From positions 1,307,501 through 1,371,500 of the forward strand of contig NZ_CP118108.1 of the NCBI RefSeq assembly GCF_028747985.1: a stretch of DNA of 64,000 nt, written 5' to 3'. Position numbers and translations under genes: made by a program. The stretch is from Paenibacillus urinalis (lineage in GTDB: Bacteria; Bacillota; Bacilli; Paenibacillales; Paenibacillaceae). The notes under the pieces are model-generated. The model did not search any database. It saw only the letters and a program-made list of their open reading frames with translations, and was not told the DNA's origin. Positions 34,103-44,660 of the stretch are shown piece by piece (the first letter of the stretch is position 1; the number at the start of each line of letters is the position of its first letter).

Positions 34103-34477
34103 ATGAATTCGAATTCGATCTATTTACGAATTGAGGAATTGATTAATAAACGAGGGATGACAAAAAAAGCCTTCTGTGAGGAACTGAAGATCAGCACCGG
34201 GAATCTGGGTGACTGGAAACGAGGGCAGTCCATACCAAGTACGGCCAAGTTGATTGAAATTGCTGCTTTTTTTGATGTCAGTCTGGACTGGATTATGGTC
34301 GGAAGAAGTGAAATGATGATTAATGAGCAGAGCATCTCTTATGAGGCGGAAGATCATTCAGAACGGCAAGCTGAGCGTGCAATATCTGAATTAACGGTGA
34401 AGGAGCAGGAATTCATTAAAGAATATATCGAATTTACCCGTTATCGGAAGCAGAAACGAGCGGACAAGCATCACTGA
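34103..34477 (+). CDS. XRE-family helix-turn-helix regulator
   Basis: 124 residues from ATG 34103, preceded by GGAAGGCGG; the frame continues upstream without a better start. The helix-turn-helix is in GMTKKAFCEELKISTGNLGDWKRGQSIPS with the usual SLDWIM end of the domain. A charged helical tail (about 75-124) has no recognised ligand domain. Stands alone, divergent from degV. Possible targets are unknown. Confidence 0.8.
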   Translation: MNSNSIYLRIEELINKRGMTKKAFCEELKISTGNLGDWKRGQSIPSTAKLIEIAAFFDVSLDWIMVGRSEMMINEQSISYEAEDHSERQAERAISELTVKEQEFIKEYIEFTRYRKQKRADKHH

Positions 34478-34515
34478 TGAACCTTCTTGATCATATTAAT
34501 AGATTATACATAACA

Positions 34516-34552
34516 GGCCATGATTTGCTGTACAGCAGATCATGGCCTTTAT
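34516..34552. terminator. Bidirectional terminator between the XRE gene and ureD
   Basis: GGCCATGATTTGCTG pairs with CAGCAGATCATGGCC around a TA centre, with TTTATTT after it. It ends the minus-strand urease operon and the plus-strand XRE gene. Confidence 0.75.
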
Positions 34553-34558
34553 TTGACT

Positions 34559-35377
34559 CTATTTTCTGAATTGCAGAGGGACCTTACCTATTACTGCAGG
34601 TCTGATCTGATTCCACAATTCAATACAAAACTCCTGGAGCTCGAAGGCGGCTCTCCCGAGCATGCGTACAGCGATCCCTTGTCCACCTGCGAGAAGGGTT
34701 GCACCTGCTAGGATACGACCGGTTTGAGGGAGCGCTTCTCGTATGGCTGTAAGCTCCTTCGCGCTGATGTTCTCTCCTGCGATCCATAATGCGGCCATAT
34801 GCGTATAGTCGAGCATCCCAGACAGGTTGTTCGCTTGCTCAAGCCCCGGCTCTAGGGAGAATCGATCCCAGACAAGGAGTTCATTTTCCTTCCATACCTC
34901 GGTGTGTCCTTGAAATTGAATGAAGTCAAATTGCTCCCCGCGATGTACCCTGCCAGCGGACCACACATCCGCATAGACTAGAGTGGAGTTCTTACCGAGA
35001 TGGAATGCCGTTGTCAAGACAGAACGACTTCCGGCAAAAGGGATCACGCATTCCGGAAAGTACTCGAGTATTGCACCCTGCTCCAAATGAAAAGTGTGGC
35101 TTACAGAGGAAGGAAGGGTGGGTGTCGGATGCAGTCTCGTAGCTGAAGTACTGGTGAGGACTACATGAGCTCCTTCCTTGAGCAGCCATTTAGAATCATA
35201 CTCATCTCCATTCATTACCCCCGGTGATACATCTGAGGTGTATACACATAGCTCTCCGTCACTGCCGGGAAGGCGAAAGGTCCGGCTGATTCTTAGCGGT
35301 ACAGTATGATACCGATCCGTAATATAAGTGAGGCCACCTTTGCGTTCAAAGGTGGCGTACAGCTCACTTCGTTTCAT
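34559..35377 (-). CDS. ureD: Urease accessory protein UreD
   Basis: 272 residues if ATG 35377 is used, giving KRSELYATFERKGGLTYITDRYHTVPLRISR, the usual UreD beginning. The frame is open to 35497, overlapping the His-rich end of ureG, but the extra residues do not resemble UreD. The VYTSDVSPGVMNGDEYDSKW and PECVIPFAGSRS segments are typical. UreD forms a complex with UreF and UreG on apo-urease for nickel delivery. No clear ribosome binding site for any start, so the start remains uncertain. Last gene of the operon. Confidence 0.85.
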   Translation of the reverse strand: MKRSELYATFERKGGLTYITDRYHTVPLRISRTFRLPGSDGELCVYTSDVSPGVMNGDEYDSKWLLKEGAHVVLTSTSATRLHPTPTLPSSVSHTFHLEQGAILEYFPECVIPFAGSRSVLTTAFHLGKNSTLVYADVWSAGRVHRGEQFDFIQFQGHTEVWKENELLVWDRFSLEPGLEQANNLSGMLDYTHMAALWIAGENISAKELTAIREALPQTGRILAGATLLAGGQGIAVRMLGRAAFELQEFCIELWNQIRPAVIGKVPLQFRK

Positions 35378-35417
35378 ACCGGACGGATACAGATCTGTGC
35401 GCTCTTCTGACCGGAGA

Positions 35418-36137
35418 TTAATGGGAGTGGTGATGGCCGTGTTCATGATCATGCTCATGGGCAGCGGCTGCCTCATCATCCATGAGCTGGTGCTCAAGCC
35501 AATGGATAATTTCGGATACGCCTTCGCCGCTCATCAGATTGGACATCACATAAGGGCGGCCTTCGCGCACTTTTTGCGTATCTGACTCCATGACACTAAG
35601 GTCTGCGCCAACGAATAGGGCGAGGTCGGTCTTGTTGATGAGCAGGAGGTCCGAGCGTGTAATACCAGGACCGCCTTTACGAGGGAGCTTCTCGCCTTGG
35701 GCTACGTCAATAATGTAGATAAATACATCCGCCAGCTCCGGACTGAAGGCAGCGGACAGATTATCTCCACCACTCTCGATAAAGATCATCTGCAGATCAT
35801 CAAAGCGCTCCTGCAGCTCCTCTACGGCTTCGAAGTTCATGGAAGCATCCTCGCGAATCGCAGTATGCGGGCAGCCTCCGGTCTCAACGCCGATAATGCG
35901 GCTGCTATCGAGAGCATTTTGGCGAAGAAGAATTTCAGCATCCTCTTTGGTATAAATGTCGTTGGTAATGACTGCTATGCTGTAGCGTGTGCGTAATGCC
36001 TTGGACAGCTTCTCCACAAGGGCGGTCTTGCCGGAGCCCACCGGGCCACCGATACCGATACGCATTGGGCGACTGTGATCAAACGGAATTCTCTCCCAGT
36101 TCGCGTGATGATGATGATTTGAGCCTGTTCCACACAT
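35418..36137 (-). CDS. ureG: Urease accessory GTPase UreG with His-rich ends
   Basis: 239 residues from ATG 36137, nine bases after AGGAGG. P-loop GGPVGSGKT at 30-38, then [13 protein letters not shown], the metal-binding CPH in [32 protein letters not shown], and NKTDLA as guanine-binding motif. Unusually it has His clusters at both ends: NHHHH at about 7-11 and a tail alternating His with Asp/Glu ([13 protein letters not shown]). Because no ureE gene is present, these clusters may provide the nickel storage or donation normally done by UreE. It hydrolyses GTP during urease activation. Confidence 0.93.
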   Translation of the reverse strand: MCGTGSNHHHHANWERIPFDHSRPMRIGIGGPVGSGKTALVEKLSKALRTRYSIAVITNDIYTKEDAEILLRQNALDSSRIIGVETGGCPHTAIREDASMNFEAVEELQERFDDLQMIFIESGGDNLSAAFSPELADVFIYIIDVAQGEKLPRKGGPGITRSDLLLINKTDLALFVGADLSVMESDTQKVREGRPYVMSNLMSGEGVSEIIHWLEHQLMDDEAAAAHEHDHEHGHHHSH

Positions 36138-36184
36138 ATGAATCATCCTCCTGAATTTAAGAAATATATCGTTCGTTGTTACTT

Positions 36185-36883
36185 TCAAGACATAAACAAT
36201 CTGGCTGGCAGTGTTTCGTGCCTCATGGCGTAAATTTCTTGAGCAAAGCTATAGCTGCTCATCCCCATAGGATCGGTGTCTTTGACTGTGTTCCAGGCTG
36301 CCTCGATATCAAGAATGAGCTCCTGAATCAATCGCTGCGCTTCAGTCTGGCCTATCGGCATTAGCCGTAAGGCGCTGTTTACATAACCTGTAACTGCGGT
36401 ATACAAATGCCCGGTTACTGCTTCATCGAGACCAATCTCCAGCTGAAAGGCGATATAGGCATGCACGGTCGGCAGACAGCATAGAGCGCCATAGTCCGAA
36501 ACAGAGATATCGAGCAAATCGAGCTCCAGGTCGGAGTATATGCTTCGCGCCAGCTTCACCAGTCGCTTTCCCATTTTGTGAGAGCTCTCTCGCAGTTCTC
36601 TAGGAGAGCGCTGGGCAAACAGGCGTTTGTCATAAAAGGCGATTCCCGCAGGGTTGTTATTCGCCGCTGCCTCGTACACACCCTTCATGGCAAGTCCATC
36701 TAACCGGGTGAGACTCCCGGTCAGCTGGCTGCGAATGAAGGAAGCGAGCTCTTCGCTTGTCCGGATTACCCCTTCGGCGGTATAGGTTTCGAGCCCTGAA
36801 GAATGGGAGAAGCCTCCTATGGGAAGTGCCGAATCCAGCAGCTGTGCGTATCTTAGTAATTTAATTGTAGAGCTGGTCTGCAA
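36185..36883 (-). CDS. ureF: Urease accessory protein UreF
   Basis: 232 residues, start TTG 36883 preceded by [30 protein letters not shown] is the UreF signature, followed by [14 protein letters not shown]. All-helical; acts with UreD to recruit UreG and gate GTP hydrolysis. It lies between ureC and ureG. A diverged paralogue is encoded at 45557-46255. Confidence 0.93.
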   Translation of the reverse strand: MQTSSTIKLLRYAQLLDSALPIGGFSHSSGLETYTAEGVIRTSEELASFIRSQLTGSLTRLDGLAMKGVYEAAANNNPAGIAFYDKRLFAQRSPRELRESSHKMGKRLVKLARSIYSDLELDLLDISVSDYGALCCLPTVHAYIAFQLEIGLDEAVTGHLYTAVTGYVNSALRLMPIGQTEAQRLIQELILDIEAAWNTVKDTDPMGMSSYSFAQEIYAMRHETLPARLFMS

Positions 36884-36916
36884 TCTGTAACCACTTCCTT
36901 AAGTCTGATGAGCGGA

Positions 36917-38635
36917 TCAGAACATGAAATATCGCTGTGTCATAGGAAGACTCTCGGCAGGCTCGCAGGTGAGCGGCTCTCCGTCAGCTTTGACTTCATA
37001 AGTTTCGGGATCGACTTCTATGACTGGTGTAACATTGTTGTGAATCATGTCCTTCTTGGTCACGCTTCGGCAGCCTTTAACGGCCTCAATACGTTTAGTC
37101 AAGCCAAGCAGCTCGCCTATGCCTGCTTCTTTGGCAGCTTGGGAAACGAAAGTAATGGAGCCTTTCTGCAGCGCTTTACCGAACGAACCAAACATGGGAC
37201 GGTTAAATACGGGCTGCGGTGTCGGTATAGAGGCGTTGGGGTCACCCATCTGGGCCTGAGTTATAATACCGCCCTTCAGCACCATTTCTGGCTTAACTCC
37301 AAAATACGCAGGGCTCCACAGCACAAGATCTGCCCATTTGCCAACTTCAACCGATCCGACAATATGACTGATTCCGTGAGCGATTGCAGGATTGATCGTG
37401 TATTTGGCGACATAACGTTTAATCCGGTCATTGTCCGATGGCGAATTCTCGGTGATCGAGAGCTTGCCGCGCTGCTTCTTCATCTTGTCAGCGGTTTGCC
37501 AGGTGCGGATAATGACTTCGCCTACCCGGCCCATAGCCTGGGAATCCGAGCTGATAATACTGAATACACCAAGATCGTGAAGAATATCTTCAGCTGCAAT
37601 AGTCTCCGGACGAATCCGTGAATCTGCAAAAGCGACGTCCTCTGGTATGGATGGATCCAGATGGTGGCACACCATGAGCATGTCCAGGTGCTCTTCGACC
37701 GTATTTCGAGTGTAAGGTCTGGTCGGATTCGTGGAAGAGGGAATAACGTAGTTCTCTCCTGCAGCACGAATGATATCAGGGGCATGTCCCCCGCCAGCCC
37801 CCTCTGTATGATAGGTATGGATGGTGCGGCCGTTAATCGCGGCAAGTGTGCTCTCCAAGAAGCCGGTCTCATTCAATGTATCCGTATGAATGGCTACTTG
37901 TACGTCTTGCTGCTCGGCTGCAGTAAGACAAGCGTCGATAGCAGCGGGCGTTGTACCCCAGTCTTCATGCAGCTTCAGTCCGATTGCCCCAGCCTTAATC
38001 TGTTCGATCAGTGGCTCTGTTGTTGAGCTGTTTCCTTTACCCAGGAACCCGAGATTCATCGGAAAGCCTTCCGCGGACTGCAGCATCGTATGTATATGCC
38101 ATTCGCCCGGAGTGCAGGTTGTGGCCTTGGTGCCTGTAGCGGGCCCGGTTCCGCCGCCGATCATCGTCGTGATACCTGAATTGATGGCAGTACGTATCTG
38201 CTGTGGTGCGATAAAGTGGATATGTGTGTCTATTCCTCCGGCAGTAATGATATGCCCTTCGCCGGCTATAATTTCGGTTGCTGCGCCAATAATGAGAGCA
38301 GGATCAACGCCGTCCATCGTATCCGGGTTACCGGATTTGCCTATGCCGCAAATGAACCCATCCCTAATTCCGATATCCGCCTTTACAATACCCCAATGGT
38401 CTATGATGACAACGTTCGTAATGACCGTATCCGGTGTTCCTTGACTTCGCAGGGCAGAAGCCGATTGACCCATGCCATCTCGGATGACCTTGCCTCCGCC
38501 AAACTTGCTCTCATCACCATATACGGCGTAATCCTTCTCGATCTCTGCCCACAGCTCTGTATCTGCGAGCCGGATGGCATCACCGGTTGTGGGTCCAAAC
38601 ATAGACGCATACTGCTCACGTGTCATTTTCTTCAT
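36917..38635 (-). CDS. ureC: Urease alpha subunit UreC
   Basis: 572 residues, full length. Nickel ligands are the HIH pair ([15 protein letters not shown]), the carbamylated Lys in [12 protein letters not shown] near 220, the His residues of [13 protein letters not shown] and [16 protein letters not shown], and the mobile-flap [22 protein letters not shown] carries the catalytic Cys-His-His region. It hydrolyses urea to ammonia and carbamate. The start overlaps ureB by 4 bases (ATGA). Confidence 0.97.
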   Translation of the reverse strand: MKKMTREQYASMFGPTTGDAIRLADTELWAEIEKDYAVYGDESKFGGGKVIRDGMGQSASALRSQGTPDTVITNVVIIDHWGIVKADIGIRDGFICGIGKSGNPDTMDGVDPALIIGAATEIIAGEGHIITAGGIDTHIHFIAPQQIRTAINSGITTMIGGGTGPATGTKATTCTPGEWHIHTMLQSAEGFPMNLGFLGKGNSSTTEPLIEQIKAGAIGLKLHEDWGTTPAAIDACLTAAEQQDVQVAIHTDTLNETGFLESTLAAINGRTIHTYHTEGAGGGHAPDIIRAAGENYVIPSSTNPTRPYTRNTVEEHLDMLMVCHHLDPSIPEDVAFADSRIRPETIAAEDILHDLGVFSIISSDSQAMGRVGEVIIRTWQTADKMKKQRGKLSITENSPSDNDRIKRYVAKYTINPAIAHGISHIVGSVEVGKWADLVLWSPAYFGVKPEMVLKGGIITQAQMGDPNASIPTPQPVFNRPMFGSFGKALQKGSITFVSQAAKEAGIGELLGLTKRIEAVKGCRSVTKKDMIHNNVTPVIEVDPETYEVKADGEPLTCEPAESLPMTQRYFMF

Positions 38636-39021
38636 GATGGATCACCTTCGTTATTCGCTGCGGGAGCACCGAACCTTTCGATAAATGTCTTAAGCTTGAC
38701 CTCATCAGCAGGCTGATCCAGTGATCCGTTCGTCAGATTGTTGAATCCCTGAATTCGGCGTTGTCCGCCAAATGTAGTAAGATCGACCGGCTTCTCTTCA
38801 CCGGGCTCAAAGCGTACGGCAGTTCCTGCTGGAATATGCAGTCTGCGTCCGTAGGCACTCTTGCGATCGAAATCAAGCTGGGCATTCACCTCGTAGAAGT
38901 GGACGTGTGAACCGATCTGCACCGGCCGGTCTCCCCGGTTGATCACGGTGAGCTGAATCGTGTCACGATCAGGATGACAGATGATGTCGTCCTTCTTTAA
39001 CCTGTATTCTCCTGGGATCAA
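38632..39021 (-). CDS. ureB: Urease beta subunit UreB
   Basis: 129 residues: [13 protein letters not shown], then [20 protein letters not shown] and [18 protein letters not shown], all diagnostic of UreB. Separate beta and gamma subunits are the usual bacterial three-gene form. Its stop overlaps ureC by 4 bases. Slightly extended charged C-terminus compared with the usual 100-110 residues. Confidence 0.96.
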   Translation of the reverse strand: MIPGEYRLKKDDIICHPDRDTIQLTVINRGDRPVQIGSHVHFYEVNAQLDFDRKSAYGRRLHIPAGTAVRFEPGEEKPVDLTTFGGQRRIQGFNNLTNGSLDQPADEVKLKTFIERFGAPAANNEGDPS

Positions 39022-39072
39022 GATGAATTCCCTGCCTTTCTATGCGTGTATTCTGTTGCTAGCGCGTAAGAA

Positions 39073-39375
39073 TCAGCGAATCGGCTCATGAATGGTTACA
39101 AGCTTCGTCCCGTCAGGAAAAGTAGCTTCTACCTGTACCTCCGGAATCATATCCGGCACACCCTCCATACAGTCCTCCTTCGTCAATACCGTTCCCCCAT
39201 AGCGCATCAGCTCTGCAACCGTCATGCCGTCACGAGCTCGCTCCAGCACTTCAGAGGTGAGGATGGCGATGGCTTCGGGTACGTTCAATTTGAGTCCGCG
39301 CGCCTTGCGCTCCCTGGCCAAGTTGGCAGCTACGGTAACAAGCAGTTTGTCTTTTTCTTCCTCAGTCCAGTGCAC
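39073..39375 (-). CDS. ureA: Urease gamma subunit UreA
   Basis: 100 residues if GTG 39375 (H-W-T-E) is the start, matching the family's length; the frame also allows 39396. AAAGG precedes by about 10 bases. [31 protein letters not shown] is the UreA signature region; [16 protein letters not shown] the end. First gene of ureABCFGD. The operon has no ureE. Confidence 0.95.
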   Translation of the reverse strand: MHWTEEEKDKLLVTVAANLARERKARGLKLNVPEAIAILTSEVLERARDGMTVAELMRYGGTVLTKEDCMEGVPDMIPEVQVEATFPDGTKLVTIHEPIR

Positions 39376-39568
39376 ATGAATCCAACCTTTCTGCACTACA
39401 ATCTATTTCTAGATTTTTCAAGTTTGATATCTAACATCATAATACAACCGATGGCTTGAGCAAAAGCGTTCATTTTATCCGTTGTGTGATTAATACCATT
39501 CTAACATCCGTTGAGGTTTGAAATATCTACCTTTGCTAGAAACGATAGAATTGAAATAGATCATTTTA

Positions 39569-39585
39569 TGTTAAATATACTCACA
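39569..39585. promoter_or_regulatory. GlnR/TnrA-type box 1 (ureA-urtA intergenic)
   Basis: TGTTA-AATATAC-TCACA fits the TGTNA-N7-TNACA frame and all but one position of the extended Bacillus consensus. Located about 190 bases upstream of both divergent operons. Confidence 0.6.
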
Positions 39586-39663
39586 CAGATAAGAATGCTT
39601 TGTCAATGATAATCATATCATTTTGTGAAGATGCATGATCCGGTTAGGCGAAAAATAAAATTA

Positions 39664-39704
39664 TGTAAGGAATATTGACATACCAAAATAGATGCATCTA
39701 TAAT
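39664..39704 (+). promoter_or_regulatory. urtA promoter with overlapping GlnR/TnrA-type box 2
   Basis: TTGACA (39675-39680) and TATAAT (39699-39704) are 18 bases apart. TGTAA-GGAATAT-TGACA at 39664-39680 has perfect outer arms and shares its last bases with the -35 box; its centre departs from the extended consensus. Nitrogen-responsive control of the urea transporter is inferred. The rest of the 39376-39779 gap is AT-rich without a gene. Confidence 0.65.
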
Positions 39705-39779
39705 GTGATCACCAAACATTGTTGGAAAAATTTATGTGAATGTTCGGTCTGAGGGAAAAAACAAAGGGGAGTGGAGTCT

Positions 39780-41045
39780 ATGTTAAAGAAAAAGTTCGGC
39801 AAATGGTTTCCTGTCATGATCGCTGGTGTTCTGATGCTGTCTGGATGTGTATCATCCGGTGGAGAAACGGCTACACAGCAAACGACGGGGACGGAAGGAG
39901 CAGAAACGGCAGCTGCTTCAGACGGGGATACGATTAAAGTTGGCGTACTGCATTCTCTTAGCGGGACGATGTCCATAAGTGAGGTATCGGTTAAGGATGC
40001 GGAGATGCTGGCGATTGAGGAAATTAATGCAGCCGGCGGCGTGCTTGGCAAACAGATCGAGCCTGTCATTGAAGATGGTGCCTCTGATCCAGCGATCTTT
40101 GCAGAGAAGGCAGGGAAGCTGCTCCAGCAGGATAAAGTGGCGGCAGTGTTTGGAGGATGGACTTCCGCAAGTCGTAAAGCCATGCTGCCTGTCGTTGAAT
40201 CGAACAATGGACTTCTCTTCTATCCTGTTCAATATGAGGGCTTGGAAGCTTCGCCTAACATCTTCTATACCGGCGCGACGACGAATCAGCAGATCGTACC
40301 CTCGGTCAGCTGGCTTCTGGAGAATCGGGGCAAGAAGTTCTTTCTGCTAGGCTCAGACTATGTTTTCCCTAAGACAGCGAACAAGATTATAACCGCTCAG
40401 CTGCAGGCTGAGGGCGGAGAGGTCGTAGGAGAAGAGTATACACCATTAGGACATACGGACTACAGTACGATTATCAGCAAGATCAAAGCAGCTGACCCTG
40501 ATGTTGTATACAACACGTTGAATGGGGACAGTAACGTTGCGTTTTTTAAACAATTAAAGGATGCGGGCATCACCTCTGAGGATATAACGACTCTCTCTGT
40601 CAGTGTAGCGGAGGAAGAGATTCGAGGCATTGGTGCTGATGTGCTGACAGGTCACCTTGCAGCGTGGAATTATTATCAAACGACAGAAACACCTGAGAAT
40701 ACCAAGTTCACAGAAGCCTACAGAGCAAAATATGGTGAAGACCGTGTAACGGCAGATCCGATTGAAGCAGGATATACGGCGGTTTATTTATGGAAGGCTG
40801 CGGTTGAGAAGGCAGGATCGACAGAAGTGGAGAAGGTGAAGGAAGCGGCAAAAGGGATCGAGTTTGATGCACCTAGCGGAAAAGTAACGATTGATGGCGA
40901 CAACCAGCATATTTACAAAACCGTTCGGATCGGTGAAGTGCAGTCAGATGGACAATTCAAAGAGCTGTGGAATTCAGGTGAGCCTGTGAAGCCGGACCCA
41001 TATCTTGAAACCTATGAATGGGGCAAATCACTGAGCGCTGAATAA
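39780..41045 (+). CDS. urtA: Urea ABC transporter substrate-binding lipoprotein UrtA
   Basis: 421 residues from ATG 39780, nine bases after AAGGGGAG. Lipobox Cys near 23 (LMLSGC). The mature protein starts [24 protein letters not shown], continues with [18 protein letters not shown] and [19 protein letters not shown], all diagnostic for UrtA among branched-chain-type binding proteins. It captures urea (or short-chain amides) outside the membrane. First gene of urtABCDE, divergent to ureABC. Confidence 0.95.
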   Translation: MLKKKFGKWFPVMIAGVLMLSGCVSSGGETATQQTTGTEGAETAAASDGDTIKVGVLHSLSGTMSISEVSVKDAEMLAIEEINAAGGVLGKQIEPVIEDGASDPAIFAEKAGKLLQQDKVAAVFGGWTSASRKAMLPVVESNNGLLFYPVQYEGLEASPNIFYTGATTNQQIVPSVSWLLENRGKKFFLLGSDYVFPKTANKIITAQLQAEGGEVVGEEYTPLGHTDYSTIISKIKAADPDVVYNTLNGDSNVAFFKQLKDAGITSEDITTLSVSVAEEEIRGIGADVLTGHLAAWNYYQTTETPENTKFTEAYRAKYGEDRVTADPIEAGYTAVYLWKAAVEKAGSTEVEKVKEAAKGIEFDAPSGKVTIDGDNQHIYKTVRIGEVQSDGQFKELWNSGEPVKPDPYLETYEWGKSLSAE

Positions 41046-41086
41046 ATCGCTTATCTTCTATACTAAGGAAAGGAGGCAGAACTCGG

Positions 41087-41992
41087 ATGGATATGTTTAT
41101 ACTGCAAGCCTTTAATGGACTTAGTGTAAGTTCGATTCTGCTCTTGATTGCACTGGGTCTTGCTGTTACCTTCGGGCTCATGAACGTCATTAATATGGCG
41201 CATGGGGAGATGATCATGATTGGAGCTTATGCGACATTCGTCACGCAAAATCTGTTTATTTCCTATATGCCAGACTCTTGGTTTAATACTTATTTCCTAG
41301 TGGCGCTGCCGGTTTCTTTTCTGATTGCTGCAGCTGTAGGGTGGCTGCTTGAAGTGCTGCTCATTCGTCATTTATACGGACGTCCTCTGGATAGCCTTCT
41401 GGCTACTTGGGGCGTCGGGATGATATTGCAGCAGCTGGCAAGGACGATTTTTGGTGCCCCGAATGTCGGGGTAACCAGTCCTTCGTGGCTCAGCGGGGGA
41501 TTCGCAGTGACGGATTCTATCGTTCTTCCGTATACAAGACTGTTTATCATCCTGCTGGTCGTTGTAGTGCTGCTTCTGATGTATATCTACATCTATAAGA
41601 CGGCTCAGGGACGGCGTATGCGAGCGGTAATGCAGAACCGCAACATGGCGGGATGTCTCGGGATTTCCACAAGACAAGTAGATGGACTTACCTTTGCTAT
41701 TGGTTCTGGAATTGCCGGAATTGCAGGCTGTGCACTGACGCTGCTCGGACCGATTGGTCCATCTCTTGGAACTTATTATATCGTGGATGCATTTATGGTT
41801 GTCGTGCTTGGTGGTGTTGGGAAGCTGGTAGGCACCGTTGCGGGTGCAATGGGTATTGGCGTATTCAATACATTGTTTGAAACATACACAAGTGCATCGA
41901 TTGGCAAGGTACTTGTATTTGCTTGTATTGTTGCATTCCTGCAATGGAAACCAAGGGGACTCGTGGCACTGCGCTCACGCAGTTTAGACTAG
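41087..41992 (+). CDS. urtB: Urea ABC transporter permease UrtB
   Basis: 301 residues, LivH-like permease with about eight membrane helices. [19 protein letters not shown] near 26-44 and [15 protein letters not shown] near 183-197 are typical. GGAGG precedes the ATG. Follows urtA by 41 bases. Confidence 0.93.
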   Translation: MDMFILQAFNGLSVSSILLLIALGLAVTFGLMNVINMAHGEMIMIGAYATFVTQNLFISYMPDSWFNTYFLVALPVSFLIAAAVGWLLEVLLIRHLYGRPLDSLLATWGVGMILQQLARTIFGAPNVGVTSPSWLSGGFAVTDSIVLPYTRLFIILLVVVVLLLMYIYIYKTAQGRRMRAVMQNRNMAGCLGISTRQVDGLTFAIGSGIAGIAGCALTLLGPIGPSLGTYYIVDAFMVVVLGGVGKLVGTVAGAMGIGVFNTLFETYTSASIGKVLVFACIVAFLQWKPRGLVALRSRSLD

Positions 41993-42005
41993 AGGAGGGA
42001 TACCG

Positions 42006-43100
42006 ATGCCGATTGTTAACAAACTTGGAGTTCGTGGACAGCGTATCGCCTGGGGGATCGTCCTCATTCTAATGAGTCTTGCGCCGCTTGTTTCCACGGA
42101 GTTCCGACTAAGTCTGCTGGCGAAATTTCTGGCTATGGCTATTCTGGCTATAGGGCTGGATCTTATATGGGGATATGGCGGTGTACTCAGCTTGGGACAT
42201 GGGGTATTCTTCGGTCTTGGAGCTTACGCAATGGCAATGTATTTGAAGCTGCAGGCAAGTGGTGCTTCGCTGCCTGATTTTATGGTGTGGAACAGTGTGG
42301 AGAAGCTCCCCTGGTTCTGGGAGCCCTTTCGATCGTTTCCGATCGCGATGCTGCTAGGGATCTTACTGCCGGCACTGCTGGCATTTCTACTCGGTTTCTT
42401 CACCTTTAAAAATCGGATCGCGGGTGTGTATTTTACAATTCTGACACAAGCGCTTGTGATGATCGTCGTTACCTTGTTTGTCGGTAAACAGGAGTGGACA
42501 GGTGGAACGAACGGTCTAACGGGCTATAACCATATTTTTGGAATGCAGCTGCACCATCCCACCACCACAATTATGCTGTATTATGTAACGCTGGTGGTTC
42601 TGGTTCTTGCTTATATTTTGTGCAGACGTATCGTTCGCAGCCGGTTTGGTCAAGTGCTGGAAGCGGCTCGAGATGGAGAGAATCGTGTGCGCTTCCTGGG
42701 GTATGATCCCGCTTGGTACAAAACACTGGCTTTTACCTTGTCAGGAGCGCTTGCTGGTCTAGCTGGAATGCTCTATGTGCTTCAAGTAGGGATTATATCT
42801 CCATCGATGATGGGTATTGTTCCTTCTATTGAAATGGTGCTGTGGGTTGCGCTTGGAGGCAGAGGGACATTAATTGGTGCGGTGATTGGTGCTGTCATTC
42901 TGAATGCGGCGAAGACAGGGATTAGTGAGGCGTATCCAGAGGGCTGGCTGTTCGTTATGGGTGGTTTATTTGTAGCTATCGTCTTGTTTATGCCTCGTGG
43001 ACTTGTCGGGGTGTATCATAATCTGTCCAGATGGTGGAGACGAAAGGGAGGTGCTCGAGATGCCAAGTCCGTTGTTGAAGCCGAACGAGCTACATCCTAA
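42006..43100 (+). CDS. urtC: Urea ABC transporter permease UrtC
   Basis: 364 residues, LivM-like. GLDLIWGYGGVLSLGHGVFFGLGAYAM near 46-72 and EAARDGENRVRFLGYDP near 219-235 match UrtC. GAGGAGGGA precedes the ATG. The 3' end overlaps urtD by 41 bases, with the urtD ribosome binding site inside urtC. Confidence 0.93.
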   Translation: MPIVNKLGVRGQRIAWGIVLILMSLAPLVSTEFRLSLLAKFLAMAILAIGLDLIWGYGGVLSLGHGVFFGLGAYAMAMYLKLQASGASLPDFMVWNSVEKLPWFWEPFRSFPIAMLLGILLPALLAFLLGFFTFKNRIAGVYFTILTQALVMIVVTLFVGKQEWTGGTNGLTGYNHIFGMQLHHPTTTIMLYYVTLVVLVLAYILCRRIVRSRFGQVLEAARDGENRVRFLGYDPAWYKTLAFTLSGALAGLAGMLYVLQVGIISPSMMGIVPSIEMVLWVALGGRGTLIGAVIGAVILNAAKTGISEAYPEGWLFVMGGLFVAIVLFMPRGLVGVYHNLSRWWRRKGGARDAKSVVEAERATS

Positions 43101-43863
43101 AAGGGAGACGGTCCTGTCCGTTCAGGACATAACGGTATCTTTTTCAGGCTTCGTCGCTGTGAACGGGATGAATCTTAACCTCATGCCTAATGAGCTTCAC
43201 TTTCTGATCGGCCCCAACGGGGCAGGTAAGACCACGATGCTTGATGTCATTTGTGGGAAAACGAAGCCTGTGTCCGGTAAGGTGCTGCTTCCTGATGGAA
43301 CGGACCTGACTCGTAAAAAAGAGCATCAGATCGCAAGGCTTGGGAACGGGCGGAAATTTCAGGCGCCCTCTGTATTCGGTGGTCTGACCGTCAAGGAGAA
43401 TCTGGAGCTTGCTGATGATCAGAACAAAGGGGCTTTTCATTCACTGCGAGGTCTTCGTGGAGGTGAGATAAGCCAAGCGATGGAAGAAGTGCTCACACAG
43501 ATCGGTCTCACCGATCGCCTCCTGGTAAGGGCAGGGGCGCTGTCTCACGGAGAGAAGCAGTGACTGGAGATCGGCATGCTGCTGCTGCAAGAGCCTCATG
43601 TACTTCTGCTAGATGAGCCGGTGGCCGGGATGACAGATGATGAAACACTGAAGACAGGTGAACTGCTTCGAAGTATTGCCAAGAAACGCTCTGTTGTCGT
43701 TGTCGAGCATGATATGGAGTTTGTCAGACAATATGCAGAGAAGGTCACGGTGATGCATGAGGGTAAGCTGCTGACGGAAGGGACGATGCTTGAGGTTCAG
43801 CAGAATCCTGTTGTCGCCGAGGTCTATTTGGGCAAAAGGAGGAAGCAGGATGCTGTCACTTAA
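43060..43863 (+). pseudogene. urtD: Urea ABC transporter ATPase UrtD, interrupted by in-frame TGA
   Basis: Start ATG 43060 behind GGGAGGTG. Walker A GPNGAGKTT lies near 51-59. The signature region LSHGEKQ is followed by a TGA at 43561-43563 (codon 168), then the same frame continues LEIGMLLLQEP and Walker B LLLDEPVAGM to a normal stop at 43863. UrtD proteins read LSHGxKQWLEIG here, so a TGG-to-TGA change of one base explains the break. The first product would lack Walker B; the second part (ATG 43576) lacks Walker A. Everything else in the operon is intact. Could be a true mutation, a sequencing error, or a suppressed stop. Confidence 0.88.
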
Positions 43864-44545
43864 AAATATTGAATCTGGCTATGGCGAGAGTATGGTGCTC
43901 CGTCGTGTTCATCTGGATATTCAACCGGGGCAGGTCGTTTGCCTGATGGGCAGAAATGGGGTCGGTAAATCTACTCTGCTTCGTACGCTTATGGGTGTTA
44001 TCAAGATGAGTCAAGGTGAAATACACTGGGAAGGAAAGAATATCTCGGACTGGAATTCAGCGAAAAGAGCCCGTGCGGGCATCGGATATGTTCCGCAGGG
44101 CCGGGATATTTTTCCACAGTTGTCCGTGAAGGAGAACCTGATGCTGGGTCTAGAAACAGCTTCCAATAGAAGTAAGGTATTCCCTGAGGATGTGCTTGCT
44201 ATGTTCCCGGTCCTTCCTACGATGTACAAGCGGCAAGGAGGAGATCTAAGTGGAGGGCAGCAGCAACAGCTCGCCTTTGCCAGAGCGCTGGCCGCGAGGC
44301 CTAAGTTGCTGCTGCTGGATGAGCCGACAGAAGGGATTCAGCCGTCGATTGTAGATGATATTCGCGATGTCATTATTCGGATCAAGAATCAGAAGGATAC
44401 GGCCATTCTGCTCGTAGAGCAAAGCGAGGAATTTGTTCGCAGTGTGGCAGACTATATTTATGTCATGGATAAGGGTAGTATTGCGATGCATGGCAAGCCG
44501 GAGGATCTGGATCTGGCAGCATTTGAGCATTATCTCACGGTCTAG
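43850..44545 (+). CDS. urtE: Urea ABC transporter ATPase UrtE
   Basis: 231 residues from ATG 43850 after AAAGGAGG; overlaps the end of urtD by 14 bases. Walker A GRNGVGKST, signature LSGGQQQQLAFARAL, Walker B LLLLDEPTEGIQPS. The GIQPS ending is typical of UrtE. Intact. A terminator follows at 44574. Confidence 0.93.
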   Translation: MLSLKNIESGYGESMVLRRVHLDIQPGQVVCLMGRNGVGKSTLLRTLMGVIKMSQGEIHWEGKNISDWNSAKRARAGIGYVPQGRDIFPQLSVKENLMLGLETASNRSKVFPEDVLAMFPVLPTMYKRQGGDLSGGQQQQLAFARALAARPKLLLLDEPTEGIQPSIVDDIRDVIIRIKNQKDTAILLVEQSEEFVRSVADYIYVMDKGSIAMHGKPEDLDLAAFEHYLTV

Positions 44546-44573
44546 GTTTAAACAAAAAAAATACGGCGTTACC

Positions 44574-44621
44574 AAAAACACTCTCCCTGATTCGAAAGGA
44601 ATCCAGGTGAGTGTTTTTTTT
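44574..44621 (+). terminator. Terminator of the urt operon
   Basis: AACACTC..CCTG pairs with CCAGG..GAGTGTT with small internal loops, then a run of T. Confidence 0.8.
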
Positions 44622-44660
44622 GACGCTGCATGAGCTATGTGTACACTGGTGTTAACTAGC

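Noticed and set aside
43576..43863. Separate 95-codon gene after the urtD stop
   Set aside because: It is in the same frame as urtD, begins mid-domain, lacks Walker A and has no ribosome binding site; it is the second part of the interrupted urtD.
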